From positions 398,527 through 462,526 of the forward strand of contig NZ_LMCM01000009.1 of NCBI RefSeq assembly GCF_001426245.1: DNA of 64,000 bases, read 5' to 3'. Position 1 is the stretch's first letter, and each line of letters begins with the position of its first letter. The stretch is from Phycicoccus sp. Root101. Its GTDB lineage: Bacteria; Actinomycetota; Actinomycetes; Actinomycetales; Dermatophilaceae. The notes beneath the pieces were generated by a model. The model saw only the letters and a list, made by a program, of their open reading frames with translations, did not search any database and was not told where the DNA came from. The position numbers and the translations under genes were made by a program. Of the stretch, positions 19,532 to 29,091 are shown piece by piece.

Positions 19532-19863
19532 GGGGCTCCCCTGTCTGAAAGCGAACGCCGATGTGACTCTTCGAGGGCAGAGATCCGGTCGAGCAGGTCC
19601 ATCACCAGGCCGAGCGACGAGTAGGTGAGGTTCAGCCGCAGGTGCAGCCGCTGGACGGTGGCCATCTCCCGGACCTGGGACGGGTCGAACCAGAGGTTGC
19701 CCTCGACATCCCTGGTGATGTCGAGCAGCCCGAGCGTCACGAGCCGGCGGATCAGCTCGGGGTGGACGCCGGTGACCCGGGCATAGCTGTCCAGACTGAG
19801 GCGGTAGGGACGGGCCAGTGGCCATCTCGTCCCGGTGGGGATCCCGGCGACCGGCTCGTTCAT
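19522..19863 (-). CDS. CbpM-like chaperone modulator / MerR-type protein
   Basis: 113 residues with a MerR-like winged helix ([21 protein letters not shown], then LWFDPSQV) and a helical end ([20 protein letters not shown]). It fits CbpM, which binds the J-domain of CbpA-type DnaJ and blocks it. It takes the position that hspR, the MerR-type repressor, has in the usual actinobacterial dnaK operon. The recognition helix differs from HspR, so a modulator role is preferred, but repression of the operon cannot be excluded. It overlaps dnaJ by 4 nt and clpB by 10 nt. Confidence 0.75.
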
Positions 19864-20819
19864 CGTGAGCTCCTCGGGTCGAAGGCCGAGACCTTGCCGA
19901 GCTGCTCGAACAGCTCGCGTTCCTCGGCCGACGGCGACGTGGCCACCTTGATCTGCGCCTCGGCATACAGGTCCCCCGGCTTGCCCCGTTTGTTCGGCAG
20001 TCCGCGCCCCTTCAGCCGCAACCGGCGGTGGCTGGAGGTGCCAGCAGGGACCTTGACCGTGGCGGGGCCGCCTGGCGTGTCGATCCCGACTGACGAACCG
20101 AGCGCCGCCTCCCAGGAAGCCAGGGGCAGCAACACGTGCAGGTCTCGCCCCTCGAGCCGGTAGCGAGGATGGGCGGCGATGCGGACGATGAGGTAGAGGT
20201 CGCCAGCAGCACCCCCGCTGGACCCCTGGCCACCCTGGCCGCGCAGCCGGATCCGCTGGCCGTCCACGACGCCTGCGGGGATGTTCACGTCGATGGTGCG
20301 AGGACCGTCGGGACCACTGATCGACAGGGTGCGCTCAGACCCGTTGTAGGCGTCCTCGACGGTCACCTCCACCTCGATCTCGTGGTCGGATCCGGCCACC
20401 GGTCCCCGTCCGCCCCGGCCGTTGGCGCGGCCACCGAAGATGCCGCCGAGCAGGTCCTCGAGGTCCACGTCGCCGCCTGAGCCCGAGTACCGGAATCCTC
20501 CTCCCGAAGGATCACCGCCACCCCAGCCACCCGTCCGCGCGCCCGCGCCGGCATAGCCGCGCGACCGGCGGTAGACGTCCGGGTCGAGGTCGGGTCCGAC
20601 CCGCCGAAAGTCCTCACCGAACGCGTCATAGCGTTTGCGCTGGTCGGGATCGGAGAGCACGTCATAGGCCTCTGAGAGCTCCTTGAATCGTTCCTCCGCG
20701 CCGGGATCCTTGTTGACGTCGGGGTGGAGCGCGCGGGCAAGCTTGCGGTAGGCGCGCTGGATCTGCGACCCGTCGGCATCGCGCGAGAGCCCGAGGACCT
20801 CGTAGAAGTCCCGGGCCAT
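19860..20819 (-). CDS. DnaJ/CbpA-type co-chaperone without zinc finger
   Basis: 319 residues: J-domain at 4-69 with HPD at 32-34, a Gly/Arg/Ser-rich linker (about 85-135), then two beta-rich client-binding domains (about 140-300). The four CxxCxGxG repeats of type-I DnaJ are missing, so it is a class II, CbpA-like J-protein that stimulates DnaK ATPase. ATG 20819 is chosen because GGGAG lies 6 nt upstream; GTG 20822 is in frame. It is 16 nt after grpE and overlaps cbpM. Confidence 0.93.
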   Translation of the reverse strand: MARDFYEVLGLSRDADGSQIQRAYRKLARALHPDVNKDPGAEERFKELSEAYDVLSDPDQRKRYDAFGEDFRRVGPDLDPDVYRRSRGYAGAGARTGGWGGGDPSGGGFRYSGSGGDVDLEDLLGGIFGGRANGRGGRGPVAGSDHEIEVEVTVEDAYNGSERTLSISGPDGPRTIDVNIPAGVVDGQRIRLRGQGGQGSSGGAAGDLYLIVRIAAHPRYRLEGRDLHVLLPLASWEAALGSSVGIDTPGGPATVKVPAGTSSHRRLRLKGRGLPNKRGKPGDLYAEAQIKVATSPSAEERELFEQLGKVSAFDPRSSR

Positions 20820-20835
20820 CACGCGCTCCCGACCA

Positions 20836-21339
20836 TCACGCGCTCCGGGTCGCCACGACGACCGATGCCGGCCGAAGAACTGCGTCGTCGGGTCCGTAAC
20901 CGGGTCTGACGACGTGGACGACGGTGCCGGGAACGAAGTTCTCGTCGGCCGCGGTGCTGACGGCTTCGTGATGGGCCGGGTCGAACGGCTTGCCGGTCTC
21001 GTCGTCGCGCCGGGGGTAGCCCAGGTCGGCGAGGATCGAGAGTGCCTGCTGGTGCACGGCGCGAACGCCCTCGACGATCGGGTCCGTTGGCGGCGAGGCG
21101 TGCTCGAGGGCGCGCTCGAGGTTGTCGAGGACGGGCAGCCATCGAGTGGCCACGGAGGCCCGCTCCTGGTCGCGGGCGCGGACCACGTCCTTGGCGTACC
21201 GCTTGCGCAGGTTGTCCAGCTCCGCAGCGGTCCGCCGCCAGGAGTCCTCGAGGTCGGCGATCTGCTTGTCGGTCGCAGGGGTGCTGTCGACCACGCGCTC
21301 GTCGGCTGGGCCCGGTTCGGGAGCTTCGTGTTCGGTCAT
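20836..21339 (-). CDS. grpE: GrpE nucleotide exchange factor
   Basis: 167 residues: a charged N-terminus, a long helix (DLEDSWRRTAAELDNLRKRYAKD) and the beta-wing with GKPFDPAHHEAVS and GTVVHVVRPGY. It releases ADP from DnaK. It starts 11 nt after the dnaK stop. It is on the short side for GrpE and quite divergent, as in secondary dnaK clusters. Confidence 0.93.
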   Translation of the reverse strand: MTEHEAPEPGPADERVVDSTPATDKQIADLEDSWRRTAAELDNLRKRYAKDVVRARDQERASVATRWLPVLDNLERALEHASPPTDPIVEGVRAVHQQALSILADLGYPRRDDETGKPFDPAHHEAVSTAADENFVPGTVVHVVRPGYGPDDAVLRPASVVVATRSA

Positions 21340-21350
21340 GGTGAAGGCGT

Positions 21351-23249
21351 TCAGCGCGTCGTGAACTCGGCGTCGATGACGTCGTCCGCGTCCTCGGCCG
21401 GTCCAGTCCGGCCCGAGCCGGCCGACTGACCGTCGGCGCCTGCGCCGGACCGAACCTGGGCAGATGCGCTCAGGGCCTGGGCCATCTGGTGCAGCTCACC
21501 GGTGAGCGACCGCAGGCGGTCGATCGATGCTTGCTCGTCCAGGGCCACTCGCGCGTCGCTGACCAACATCTCGGCCCGGGCGCGGTCGTGCTCGGGGACC
21601 GCATCCCCCAGCTCCTCGAGCTTGCGCTGCACCTGGTAGGTCACGGAGTCCAGCTCGTTACGGGCGTCGACGAGCTGACGCAGCTGGGCGTCCTCGCTGC
21701 GGTGTGCCTCGGCGTCCGAGACCATGCGGTCGACCTCCTCCGCGCTCAGGGTCGATGTCTCGCTGATGGTGACGTCCTGCTCGGCGCCCGTGTCCTTGTC
21801 CTTCGCGGAGACATGCAGGATGCCGTTGGCGTCGATGTCGAAGGTGACCTCGACCTGGGGTAGCCCTCGAGGCGCCGGCCGGATGTTCTCCAGCCGGAAC
21901 CGCGCCAGCGCCCGATTGTCGCTGGCACGTTCGCGCTCGCCCTGGAGGACCACCACGTCCACCGCCTGCTGGTTGTCCTCGGCGGTACTGAAGACCTCGG
22001 TGCGACGGGCCGGGATCGTGGTGTTGCGCTCGATCACCTTGGTCATCACCCCGCCCTGCGTCTCCAACCCCAGCGAGAGAGGCGTGACGTCCAGGAGCAG
22101 TACATCCTTCACGTCACCCTTGATGATCGCCGCCTGCACCGCCGCGCCGAGTGCGACGACCTCGTCGGGGTTGACGGTCATGTTCGGTTCCTTGCCACCG
22201 GTCATCCGGCGAACCAGGTTCTGCACGGCCGGAATTCGCGTGGAACCGCCGACGAGGATGACTTCGTCGATGTCGTCCGCGGTGACCTTGGCGTCCCCCA
22301 TGGCCTGCTTGACCGGGCCCATGCATCGTTCGACCAGGTCCGCCGTGAGCTGCTCGAACCTTGAACGCATCAGGTTGACGTTCAGGTGCTTGGGGCCGGA
22401 AGCGTCCGCGGTCACGAACGGGAGGTTCACCGCCGTCTGGGTGACGGACGACAGCTCCACCTTGGCCTTCTCCGCCGCCTCGAACAGGCGCTGCAGCGCT
22501 TGCGGGTCCTGCCGCAGGTCGACTCCGTTCTCCTTCTTGAACTCCTCCGCGAGGTAGTCGACGACGAGCCGGTCGAAGTCGTCTCCCCCGAGGTGCGTGT
22601 CGCCTGCTGTGGACCGCACCTCGACCACCCCGTCACCGACGGTCAGGACGCTGACATCGAACGTTCCGCCGCCGAGGTCGAACACCAGGATGGTCTCGTT
22701 CTCGAGCTTGTCCATCCCATACGCGAGGGCCGCCGCAGTGGGCTCGTTGATGATCCGGAGCACCTCCAGCCCCGCGATCTTTCCCGCGTCCTTGGTGGCC
22801 TGCCGCTGTGCGTCGTTGAAGTGGGCTGGCACGGTGATGACCGCTTCGGTGACTCGCTCCCCGAGGGCCTTCCCGGCGTCATCCACCAGCTTTCGCAGGA
22901 TCTGCGCAGAGATCTCTTCCGGCGCGTAGAGCTTGCCGTGCACCGAGAAGCGCGCGGCGCCGTCCGGTCCGGACACGACGTCGTAGGAGACCGTGTGGAT
23001 CTCGCTCTGCACCTCGTCATACTTGCGGCCAACGAAGCGCTTCGCCGAGTAGATCGTCCCCTTCGGGTTCAGGATCGCCTGCCGTCGGGCCATCTGGCCC
23101 ACGAGTCGTTCAGTGCTCTCGAGGAACGCGACGACGGAGGGAGTGGTGCGGTTTCCCTCGGCATTGGGGATGACCTGGGGCTGGCTACCCTCCATCGCCG
23201 CAATCACCGAGTTCGTCGTTCCCAGATCGATACCCACAGACCTACCCAT
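21351..23249 (-). CDS. dnaK: DnaK chaperone (Hsp70), probably a second copy
   Basis: 632 residues: nucleotide-binding domain with IDLGTTNS at 6-13 and the phosphate-2 motif [12 protein letters not shown], linker [12 protein letters not shown], substrate-binding beta-domain and helical lid, ending in DAEFTTR-type acidic tail. First gene of an eight-gene run to 14478. The neighbours differ from the housekeeping dnaK-grpE-dnaJ-hspR cluster (CbpA-type J-protein, CbpM, ClpB and thioredoxin), so this is likely an additional, stress-specific Hsp70. No clear HAIR or CIRCE element is visible in the 97 bp upstream. Confidence 0.96.
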   Translation of the reverse strand: MGRSVGIDLGTTNSVIAAMEGSQPQVIPNAEGNRTTPSVVAFLESTERLVGQMARRQAILNPKGTIYSAKRFVGRKYDEVQSEIHTVSYDVVSGPDGAARFSVHGKLYAPEEISAQILRKLVDDAGKALGERVTEAVITVPAHFNDAQRQATKDAGKIAGLEVLRIINEPTAAALAYGMDKLENETILVFDLGGGTFDVSVLTVGDGVVEVRSTAGDTHLGGDDFDRLVVDYLAEEFKKENGVDLRQDPQALQRLFEAAEKAKVELSSVTQTAVNLPFVTADASGPKHLNVNLMRSRFEQLTADLVERCMGPVKQAMGDAKVTADDIDEVILVGGSTRIPAVQNLVRRMTGGKEPNMTVNPDEVVALGAAVQAAIIKGDVKDVLLLDVTPLSLGLETQGGVMTKVIERNTTIPARRTEVFSTAEDNQQAVDVVVLQGERERASDNRALARFRLENIRPAPRGLPQVEVTFDIDANGILHVSAKDKDTGAEQDVTISETSTLSAEEVDRMVSDAEAHRSEDAQLRQLVDARNELDSVTYQVQRKLEELGDAVPEHDRARAEMLVSDARVALDEQASIDRLRSLTGELHQMAQALSASAQVRSGAGADGQSAGSGRTGPAEDADDVIDAEFTTR

Positions 23250-23346
23250 GACGTGCTCCGTTCGCTCGATGCCGGATCACGCCATGCTGTCGAGGTGGCA
23301 GACGAGCGGCATCCCTTGAACAGGTACACCTGAGTCCCGGGTCAGG

Positions 23347-24201
23347 TCATGGACGGCTGTGCTGGAGCGCGAGGACGGTGAGCTCGACCCGCGAGTGGAT
23401 ACCGAGCTTGACGTACATGTGCTTGAGGTGTGCGTCCACGGTGTGGGGTGACACGACCAGCTCCTGGGCCGTCGCGCGGTTCGACAACCCGCACGCCACG
23501 AGCTCGGCGACCCGGACCTCGGCGCCCGTGAGGGACAACCATTGGTCCTCTGTGTCATGGTGGCCGGTCCGAACCCTCGCCAGGGGATACTGCCGAACAA
23601 GATCGGGCGTGGACTCCGGACAGGTGGTCGGTGCCCTCCAGAGCTGGTTGTGGAGCACGGTCCCGCCGAGCAGCACGGTGGAGTGGATCTGCAGGACCTC
23701 GACGAGCATCCCCGTCTCGACGGACTGCAGGTCGTACATGCACAGGAACAGGGCGGGCAACGCGGCAAGGACCCGGATGACGGCGATCTCGTAAAGGGAC
23801 ATCCTCCTGACAGCTGGCTCATGCGAGTCCGAGGACATCTCTCCGGCCGCACGCAGCAGGGCGCCTCCGCTCTCTGCTGGGGTCGGGCACGTGACGCGGA
23901 GCGAGATCATCTGCTCGACGGAGGACTCGCCGACCCCGAGGTACGCGTCGGGCGAGGGGTACGCGCCGAGGTGCCACCGACGCGGGTCGGCGGGGGTGGC
24001 CGCCCGACAGGTGCGCTGGCCCTCTTCCACAGGCTCCAGGTCGTCGATCAGGGAGACGCACCGGTCGCCGTGGCGCAGCCCCTCCTGCATGAAGGCGGCC
24101 ACGAGCCGGTCTCTCTCGTCCGGTCCCGAGCAGAGCGCGCAGATGTGAGCTCCCGGCAGGATCTCCCCCACCCCGGCGATTCCCAACCTCAGCTGGTTCA
24201 C
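23347..24201 (-). CDS. MEDS-domain LuxR-type regulator (copy 2)
   Basis: 284 residues, MEDS domain (about 10-190: PGAHICALC at the start, FLCMYDLQ later) and LuxR HTH (about 215-282: LTGAEVRVAELVACG, SPHTVDAHLKHMYVKLGIHS). It resembles the protein at 11145-12014 over its whole length. It lies directly upstream of dnaK, 97 bp away and in the same direction, so it is a good candidate for the regulator of the chaperone operon; that is an inference from position. Confidence 0.87.
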   Translation of the reverse strand: MNQLRLGIAGVGEILPGAHICALCSGPDERDRLVAAFMQEGLRHGDRCVSLIDDLEPVEEGQRTCRAATPADPRRWHLGAYPSPDAYLGVGESSVEQMISLRVTCPTPAESGGALLRAAGEMSSDSHEPAVRRMSLYEIAVIRVLAALPALFLCMYDLQSVETGMLVEVLQIHSTVLLGGTVLHNQLWRAPTTCPESTPDLVRQYPLARVRTGHHDTEDQWLSLTGAEVRVAELVACGLSNRATAQELVVSPHTVDAHLKHMYVKLGIHSRVELTVLALQHSRP

Positions 24202-24425
24202 AGGACCTCCGACTGCGCGAGACCAGGCCCCGATGCTACGCCCACGGCAACGCCGCGTGGGGAGAGCAGGCCCCTGCGCACGTGCCGTCCCGAACTGCCC
24301 CTCCGCCCAACTTCAGGCGCTGGGTGGGCTTGGCCCCACACCGGGCGCGGACAGCGCCTGGCACCGTCGGAGCCCGTACCGAGATCTGTCGGCCCCGTCG
24401 TCCAACGCAGGCTGCGCAGACCGAG

Positions 24426-26054
24426 TCAGTAGTCGACTCCGCGCACGGGCACCAGCAGTGGACGCACCGAGACGCGGCGTGCCGCGTCTTCCAGCAGTGA
24501 CTTCGGGTCGCCGTTGTACAGGTCCACGCCCTCGGCGATGCCGATCATCATCGAGTCGAGCGTTCTGATGGGGCATGTCCATTTCAGCCTGACCTCGTCG
24601 GGGAGAGCCGCTCTCATGAGCTGAAGTCGGGACAGGCCGGTGCGGCTGCCCAGCCAGGAACCTCCTTGCACGAGCCACGCGCCCGTGGCACCCAACAGCT
24701 CGCATGCCTCCGTGGTGGCGGCCGGCGACTGCCCGTCGGTGTCCAGGACCACTCGCACGCGCGCTCCGCGTGCCTGCATCACCTCCACCAGTGCGGTGAC
24801 CTCCACGGCGAACTGTCGTCCGCGGTCCGCCGCCAGCCGTTCGACGTTGGCCAGCACTCCCACGTCGGTCGCGCCTTCGGCGACGAGCCGGCACGCCTCC
24901 GCGCGCAGGGCTGAAGCGGCGAGCGGTTCAACCTCGCCGTTGCGCCAGCCCAGGAGTGTCACCAGACCGACTGAGGTGCCGGTCAGGCGAGGCCCGACCT
25001 GGGGCACCATCTCAGGCGGGACAATCACGCTGGACAGCCCGTGGCGGATGGCCAGTTCGCATTCGTCGTGGACCACCTTCCGGGTCGGCTCCGAGAGGGC
25101 GAGATGCTGCTCGAGCCTGGCCGCGACCCCACCGACGGTCATGGCCTGCCGCTGTTTCCTCAGGGGCGTCCCGCCACCGTGCGTCGTCGAGTCACGAGCA
25201 GCGCACGTGTTGCCCCATCGACGAGAGTCCTGGCGCGGATCGTCCTTCCCCAAGCCCCCCATGACCGGCCCTCGGTCGCGCACGAGGGTGGGTGGTCGCT
25301 CAGGAGCGACGACCCGGGACGTCCTGCTCAGCGGTGGGGCTGGACCCGGTGCCGCAGGGACCGGGGAGGGAGCCCATGTGAGCATGAGCGGCGGGTGCCG
25401 GGAGCTGCGCCGACCAGCCCCAACCTTGAGGCCTCCCCCACTCGGCGTGAGTCCACTGAGTCCGAGCAGGATTCTGAGCGACCCGACCCCGATGAGCGCG
25501 TATGCCGCCCACCGGGTGAATTTCGCGCCCGCGCCGACATTGAGCCGCGTGGCAACCCATCCGACGTACGGCACGGCGTAGACCACTGACCCCTTGACCT
25601 GTTCGGGACTGACGGGGCGCGGGTCCGGAGCGCTGTTGGCGTCACCCTGAAGAGCGAGGCTGACCACGCCGTGGGCGTCCTTGGAGACCGCGACGACACG
25701 GTGGGTCACGAGTGTCGGGTCGTCGGGCTCGGGTTGGTAGCTGAGGACGTCCCCGACCCGGGCTCGGGTCGCGTCGAGGGGACGGACGACGGCAAGGGCC
25801 CCCGGTGGCATCATCGGGGCCATCGAGCCCGACAGGATGGTGAGGGGGACGGCGCCGAGCATCTTGGGGAGCACCAGACAGACGGTTGACAGCAGCAGAG
25901 CGGTTCCCAGGAGAGCCACCGAGATGGCACCACCCAGCAACGTCCCTGTACTCGTGAGGCGGCTCACCCTGCCACGTCGCGCCGCCGCCGGCGACGAGCG
26001 ACGAGCAGGGGCGGCCGAGATCCGCCGGCCGCCCCTGCCCTCAGTTCTGTCCAT
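24426..26054 (-). CDS. SipW-type signal peptidase fused in frame to a DeoC-like domain
   Basis: 542 codons without a stop. Residues 30-235 form an archaeal/SipW-type S26B signal peptidase: N-terminal helix, SGSMAP with catalytic Ser 77, VVRPLDATRARVGDVLSY, THRV with His 118, and a C-terminal helix. Residues 305-542 are DeoC-like (class I aldolase barrel), paralogous to 27973-28740. Against E. coli DeoC the residues at D102 and K167 are Gly 399 and Gln 463; K201 is kept as Lys 491. The 236-304 linker is Pro/Arg-rich and looks poorly conserved. An internal ATG at 25142 (MTVGG) would make the second part a separate protein. True fusion, read-through or sequencing error are all possible. Confidence 0.7.
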   Translation of the reverse strand: MDRTEGRGGRRISAAPARRSSPAAARRGRVSRLTSTGTLLGGAISVALLGTALLLSTVCLVLPKMLGAVPLTILSGSMAPMMPPGALAVVRPLDATRARVGDVLSYQPEPDDPTLVTHRVVAVSKDAHGVVSLALQGDANSAPDPRPVSPEQVKGSVVYAVPYVGWVATRLNVGAGAKFTRWAAYALIGVGSLRILLGLSGLTPSGGGLKVGAGRRSSRHPPLMLTWAPSPVPAAPGPAPPLSRTSRVVAPERPPTLVRDRGPVMGGLGKDDPRQDSRRWGNTCAARDSTTHGGGTPLRKQRQAMTVGGVAARLEQHLALSEPTRKVVHDECELAIRHGLSSVIVPPEMVPQVGPRLTGTSVGLVTLLGWRNGEVEPLAASALRAEACRLVAEGATDVGVLANVERLAADRGRQFAVEVTALVEVMQARGARVRVVLDTDGQSPAATTEACELLGATGAWLVQGGSWLGSRTGLSRLQLMRAALPDEVRLKWTCPIRTLDSMMIGIAEGVDLYNGDPKSLLEDAARRVSVRPLLVPVRGVDY

Positions 26055-26072
26055 GCGGCCGAGGTCCTGAGG

Positions 26073-26651
26073 TCACGGCTGCACCGGAGGTCGAACCTGG
26101 GTGGTCACGAACTTCACGTCGGACAACACCGCGTTCGCGTTCTCGGCCTCATTCAGGGATGCGTCCGAGGAGAGGACGAACGTGACCGTTCCCACTGCCT
26201 GGATGGTGTCGTCGCCCATGGCGTCGCGCAGGAAGGACACACTTCCGTCTCCCTCGTGGACAACCCCGGCCTCCGGGACCGGCGCCACGTCGTAGGTCAC
26301 GGTGAAGTGTGGTCCGAAGCCTGCGGTGTCGAGTGCGTCGCCGTTGAGCTGGATCGTGCCGGCGAGGTTCTTCCCGGCCGCGGTCACGGTCAGTGGCACA
26401 GTGAGCTTGACCGTGTCACCCGGTACGAGCTGGTCGGTCGCGGGGTTCCAGGCCGTCGTCGCCGAATCGGGGGACTCGTCCGCCCACGACTCCGTCTGGG
26501 CCTGCAGGGAGAGCTCGCCCGCGGCGATGGGGGCGCTCGGGAGGGGATCCTGTTCGGACCAGAGGGCGAACGACCCGAACCCGCCGATGAGCAGTGCCGT
26601 ACCGATGGCCACCGTGAGCGCCCCCTTGAGGACGGTCTTGTTGCTGGGCAT
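26073..26651 (-). CDS. SipW-dependent exported protein (TasA/CalY-like, alternate signal)
   Basis: 192 residues. The start KTVLKGALTVAIGTALL followed by GGFGSFALW and, about 12 residues on, IAAGELSL is the alternate-type signal of SipW-processed proteins. The rest is a beta-sandwich (LVPGDTVKLTVPLTV, AAGKNLAGTIQLNG) like the fibre or matrix proteins TasA/CalY and their actinobacterial relatives. It is 18 bp upstream of the SipW gene, the usual pairing. ATG 26651 has AAAGGA 6 nt upstream. Probably a surface or matrix component. Confidence 0.87.
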   Translation of the reverse strand: MPSNKTVLKGALTVAIGTALLIGGFGSFALWSEQDPLPSAPIAAGELSLQAQTESWADESPDSATTAWNPATDQLVPGDTVKLTVPLTVTAAGKNLAGTIQLNGDALDTAGFGPHFTVTYDVAPVPEAGVVHEGDGSVSFLRDAMGDDTIQAVGTVTFVLSSDASLNEAENANAVLSDVKFVTTQVRPPVQP

Positions 26652-26834
26652 TGCGTTCCTTTCCTGTGTGCGGTCTCCAGGCGGAGAACCTCGGCCCGGA
26701 ATGAGGAGGACGTTCGTTGTCCGGGACCTACGGCTAGGTTGCGGGCGGCCACGCGTCGAAGGGGCAGAACCAGGAGTGGGGCGCGCATCGGGGATGGTGG
26801 ACTGCGCTCAACGGCCATCGTCGGACCGCACGTG

Positions 26835-27854
26835 TCAGCTCAGACGGCTGAGCGTGTCCGAGGGGGCCTCCCCGAAGGCGTCGCGGTAGGCCGCAGCAAA
26901 CCGACCCATGTGCAGCAGGCCCAAGCTGGTGGCGATCCCGCACACCGTGGCCACCTGGCGGTCGGCAGCCAGGAGTGCCGCTCGTGCCCGGTGCAGCCGG
27001 ACCCGGCGCAGGTAGGCCATCGGGGTGGTGGCAAGGTCTCGCCGGAAGCCGTCCTGGAGGGCCCGGACGCCCAGGTGCACCTCGGTGGCCAGACGCACCG
27101 TCGTCCACGGCTCCGACGGTCGCTCTTCCAGGAGCTCCACGGCTTGCTTGATCACAGGTGTCAGCCGCACCTGCCCACCGTGGTCCACGGCGTCAATCTG
27201 GTTGCCCGGCTGGCCGAGCAGGAGGCCGTCGAGCACCAGACCCTCGACGTGACGGCCCAGGACGGTGCTGCGCCCCAGGTCCGTCGGGTGCTCGAGCTCG
27301 TCCACGAGCAGGTCCAGCACCGTCCGTAGGCGTCGCCCCAACGGACTCTGCAAGTCGGCGACGAAGTCGAAGGTCAGCCGACCCCTGAGGGACCGGCCGA
27401 GCAGCTGCTCGAGCTCGGCCTCCAAACAGGCGCGAGGAACCATGAGACAGAGCTGCTCTGCGCCGGGCGACCAAGCCATGTCGGCCGGAGCGCCCGGTGA
27501 GAAGACCAGGCCATCCCCCGGGCCGGTCGTCACCGACTCACCCGCCCCGCTCTTCGAGACCACCCGTCCCCGAAGGGGGACGTTCACGTGGAAGTTCTCG
27601 GCGTCAGCCGTACGAAGGCGCACGCGGCGTCCGTAGGTCAGCCTGCCGACGGTCAGTGCCCCAACACGCATGCCGACCACGTTCATGCTCAGGTGCGCGG
27701 ACCCTACGGAGAGGTCGAGCCGGTTGGGCAGGTAGAGATCGCCGACGATCCGCTCGGCCTCGTCGCGGTCATCCGTCGCGTGACGTGTGTAGTGCGGCGG
27801 CGGAGGTGCGGCTGGCGGACCGAGTCCGAGAGCCGCTCCGGGAACGGGCTTCAT
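26835..27854 (-). CDS. AraC-family regulator with AraC_binding_2 domain (copy 1)
   Basis: 339 residues. Residues 40-190 form a cupin-like AraC_binding_2 domain (LSMNVVGMRVGALTVGRLTYG, FHVNVPLRG); residues 240-338 carry two HTH motifs of the AraC type, ending LLHMGRFAAAYRDAFGEAP. It is similar to the protein at 30442-31473. ATG 27854 follows GGGGGAG; upstream codons are less typical. Located between the second DeoC-like gene and the SipW pair, it may control either. The effector is unknown. Confidence 0.88.
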   Translation of the reverse strand: MKPVPGAALGLGPPAAPPPPHYTRHATDDRDEAERIVGDLYLPNRLDLSVGSAHLSMNVVGMRVGALTVGRLTYGRRVRLRTADAENFHVNVPLRGRVVSKSGAGESVTTGPGDGLVFSPGAPADMAWSPGAEQLCLMVPRACLEAELEQLLGRSLRGRLTFDFVADLQSPLGRRLRTVLDLLVDELEHPTDLGRSTVLGRHVEGLVLDGLLLGQPGNQIDAVDHGGQVRLTPVIKQAVELLEERPSEPWTTVRLATEVHLGVRALQDGFRRDLATTPMAYLRRVRLHRARAALLAADRQVATVCGIATSLGLLHMGRFAAAYRDAFGEAPSDTLSRLS

Positions 27855-27972
27855 TGCTCTCCCCCACGCGGCACAGAGCTGGGCTGCTGCGCCATCCGGG
27901 CGCGTCGTCCCCTGTCGTATTCGCTTTCGTTCCGACAACGGAGGTCAGCCTGACCACCGTTGCCCTGGGGGC

Positions 27973-28740
27973 TCAGAAGTCCACCCCGGCTTGCGGGATG
28001 GTCAACGGTCCGAGCCATTCGGCCCGCACCGCCGTCTGCATGAGGTCCTCGACGTCGCCGTTGAAGCGGTCGATGCCCAAGGCGATGCACAAGAGCAGGG
28101 TCTCCAATCGTCGAACCGGTTCAGTCCACTTGAGCAGCACGCTGCGCGGCAACCCCTCCCTCATGAGCTGTACCTCGGTCAGGTCGGCTCGCCTGCCGCG
28201 CCAGGACCCGCCTTGCGCCATCCACACCGATCCCGCGGCTGCCGCCAGGTCGCAGGCATCGCGCACTTCGGAGGACGTCAGGGATTCCGTGTCAAGAATG
28301 AGGCGCACGCGAACGCCCATGGGCGTCAAGGTGTCGACGAGTCCTGTGAGCGTCTCCTTGAACAGGGCGCCGGCGTTCACACGGAGCCGGGGGGCGGTGG
28401 CGAGCAGGCCCACCTCAGTGGCCCCCGCAGCCACCAGCAGGCAGGCTTCGTCGCGGGACGCCTCGAGATGCATGGGCTCGGAGTCGTCGGCGTTCCAGCC
28501 CACCACGGTCGTACACCCGACCATGGACCCGGTCAGCTCGGCGGCCGCCAGCGGGACGTCTTCGGGTCGGACGATGACGCTGGCGAGCCCCCAGTGACGG
28601 GCCCGGTCACAACCGGTTGCGACGTCGCGGTCAGAGAGGTGCTCGTCGTAGAGCCTGCTGTCCAGGCGCGACGCAAGCTGGGCCGACGTGATCTCCCGAC
28701 GGACAGGTGTCCGGAGCGCCCTATCCGGTGAATCCCGCAC
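27973..28740 (-). CDS. DeoC-like protein lacking aldolase catalytic residues (copy 2)
   Basis: 255 residues from GTG 28740 (AAAGGG 9 nt upstream); a longer frame to 28839 is possible. The fold follows deoxyribose-phosphate aldolase: GLASVIVRPEDV, AAGATEVGLLAT, RVRLILDTESLT, WMAQGGSW, VLLKWTEPVRRLETLL. In my alignment from memory to E. coli DeoC, D102 is Gly 111 and the Schiff-base K167 is Gln 176; K201 is kept as Lys 204. The copy at 24426-25142 has the same replacements, so this is a conserved non-aldolase subfamily. A sugar-phosphate-binding or sensing role is an inference. Confidence 0.75.
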   Translation of the reverse strand: MRDSPDRALRTPVRREITSAQLASRLDSRLYDEHLSDRDVATGCDRARHWGLASVIVRPEDVPLAAAELTGSMVGCTTVVGWNADDSEPMHLEASRDEACLLVAAGATEVGLLATAPRLRVNAGALFKETLTGLVDTLTPMGVRVRLILDTESLTSSEVRDACDLAAAAGSVWMAQGGSWRGRRADLTEVQLMREGLPRSVLLKWTEPVRRLETLLLCIALGIDRFNGDVEDLMQTAVRAEWLGPLTIPQAGVDF

Positions 28741-28855
28741 GACGCACCGCCCTTTCGGACTCGCGCGGGGCTTGCCCTCGCCAGACTGCTTGGTGCTTGC
28801 ACACCCGCCGGCCGAGCTGCCCGCCGGCCGCGGGCGCACCTTTCACACTGCCCAT
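28721..28855 (-). CDS. Possible 44-residue ORF before DeoC-like gene
   Basis: ATG 28855 follows the best ribosome site of the area (AAGGAGGAG, 8 nt spacing). The frame codes for 44 basic residues and stops inside the first codons of the DeoC-like gene, overlapping its GTG start. It could be a coupling or leader ORF, or the site may belong to a DeoC start that I misplace. No homology is recognised. The stretch 28856-29091 upstream shows no other convincing gene. Confidence 0.3.
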   Translation of the reverse strand: MGSVKGAPAAGGQLGRRVCKHQAVWRGQAPRESERAVRRAGFTG

Positions 28856-29091
28856 CCGCAGCGCTCCTCCTTGAAGTCAGACTCATGCGTTCACGTCGGC
28901 GCGCACCGAGACTCGGGTCGCGCTCCGCTCCGTCACGGAAAATCATCACAGCCGACCATGCGGCGACCAGGGTCCGTTGAACATGTGTGCGCAAATCGGA
29001 CAGAAGGAGTCGCAGAACGGTCATCGCACCGGCCTCGCCCCGCGCGGAGGGACCGATGTGGTGCGATTCGACCCGCAACCCGGCGCTGCTG

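Noticed and set aside
23250..23346. Possible HAIR or CIRCE element upstream of dnaK
   Set aside because: ACTCAGG and CTTGAAC fragments occur, but not as an inverted repeat with the needed spacing. A 5-bp repeat CAGGT-N2-ACCTG is too short to call.
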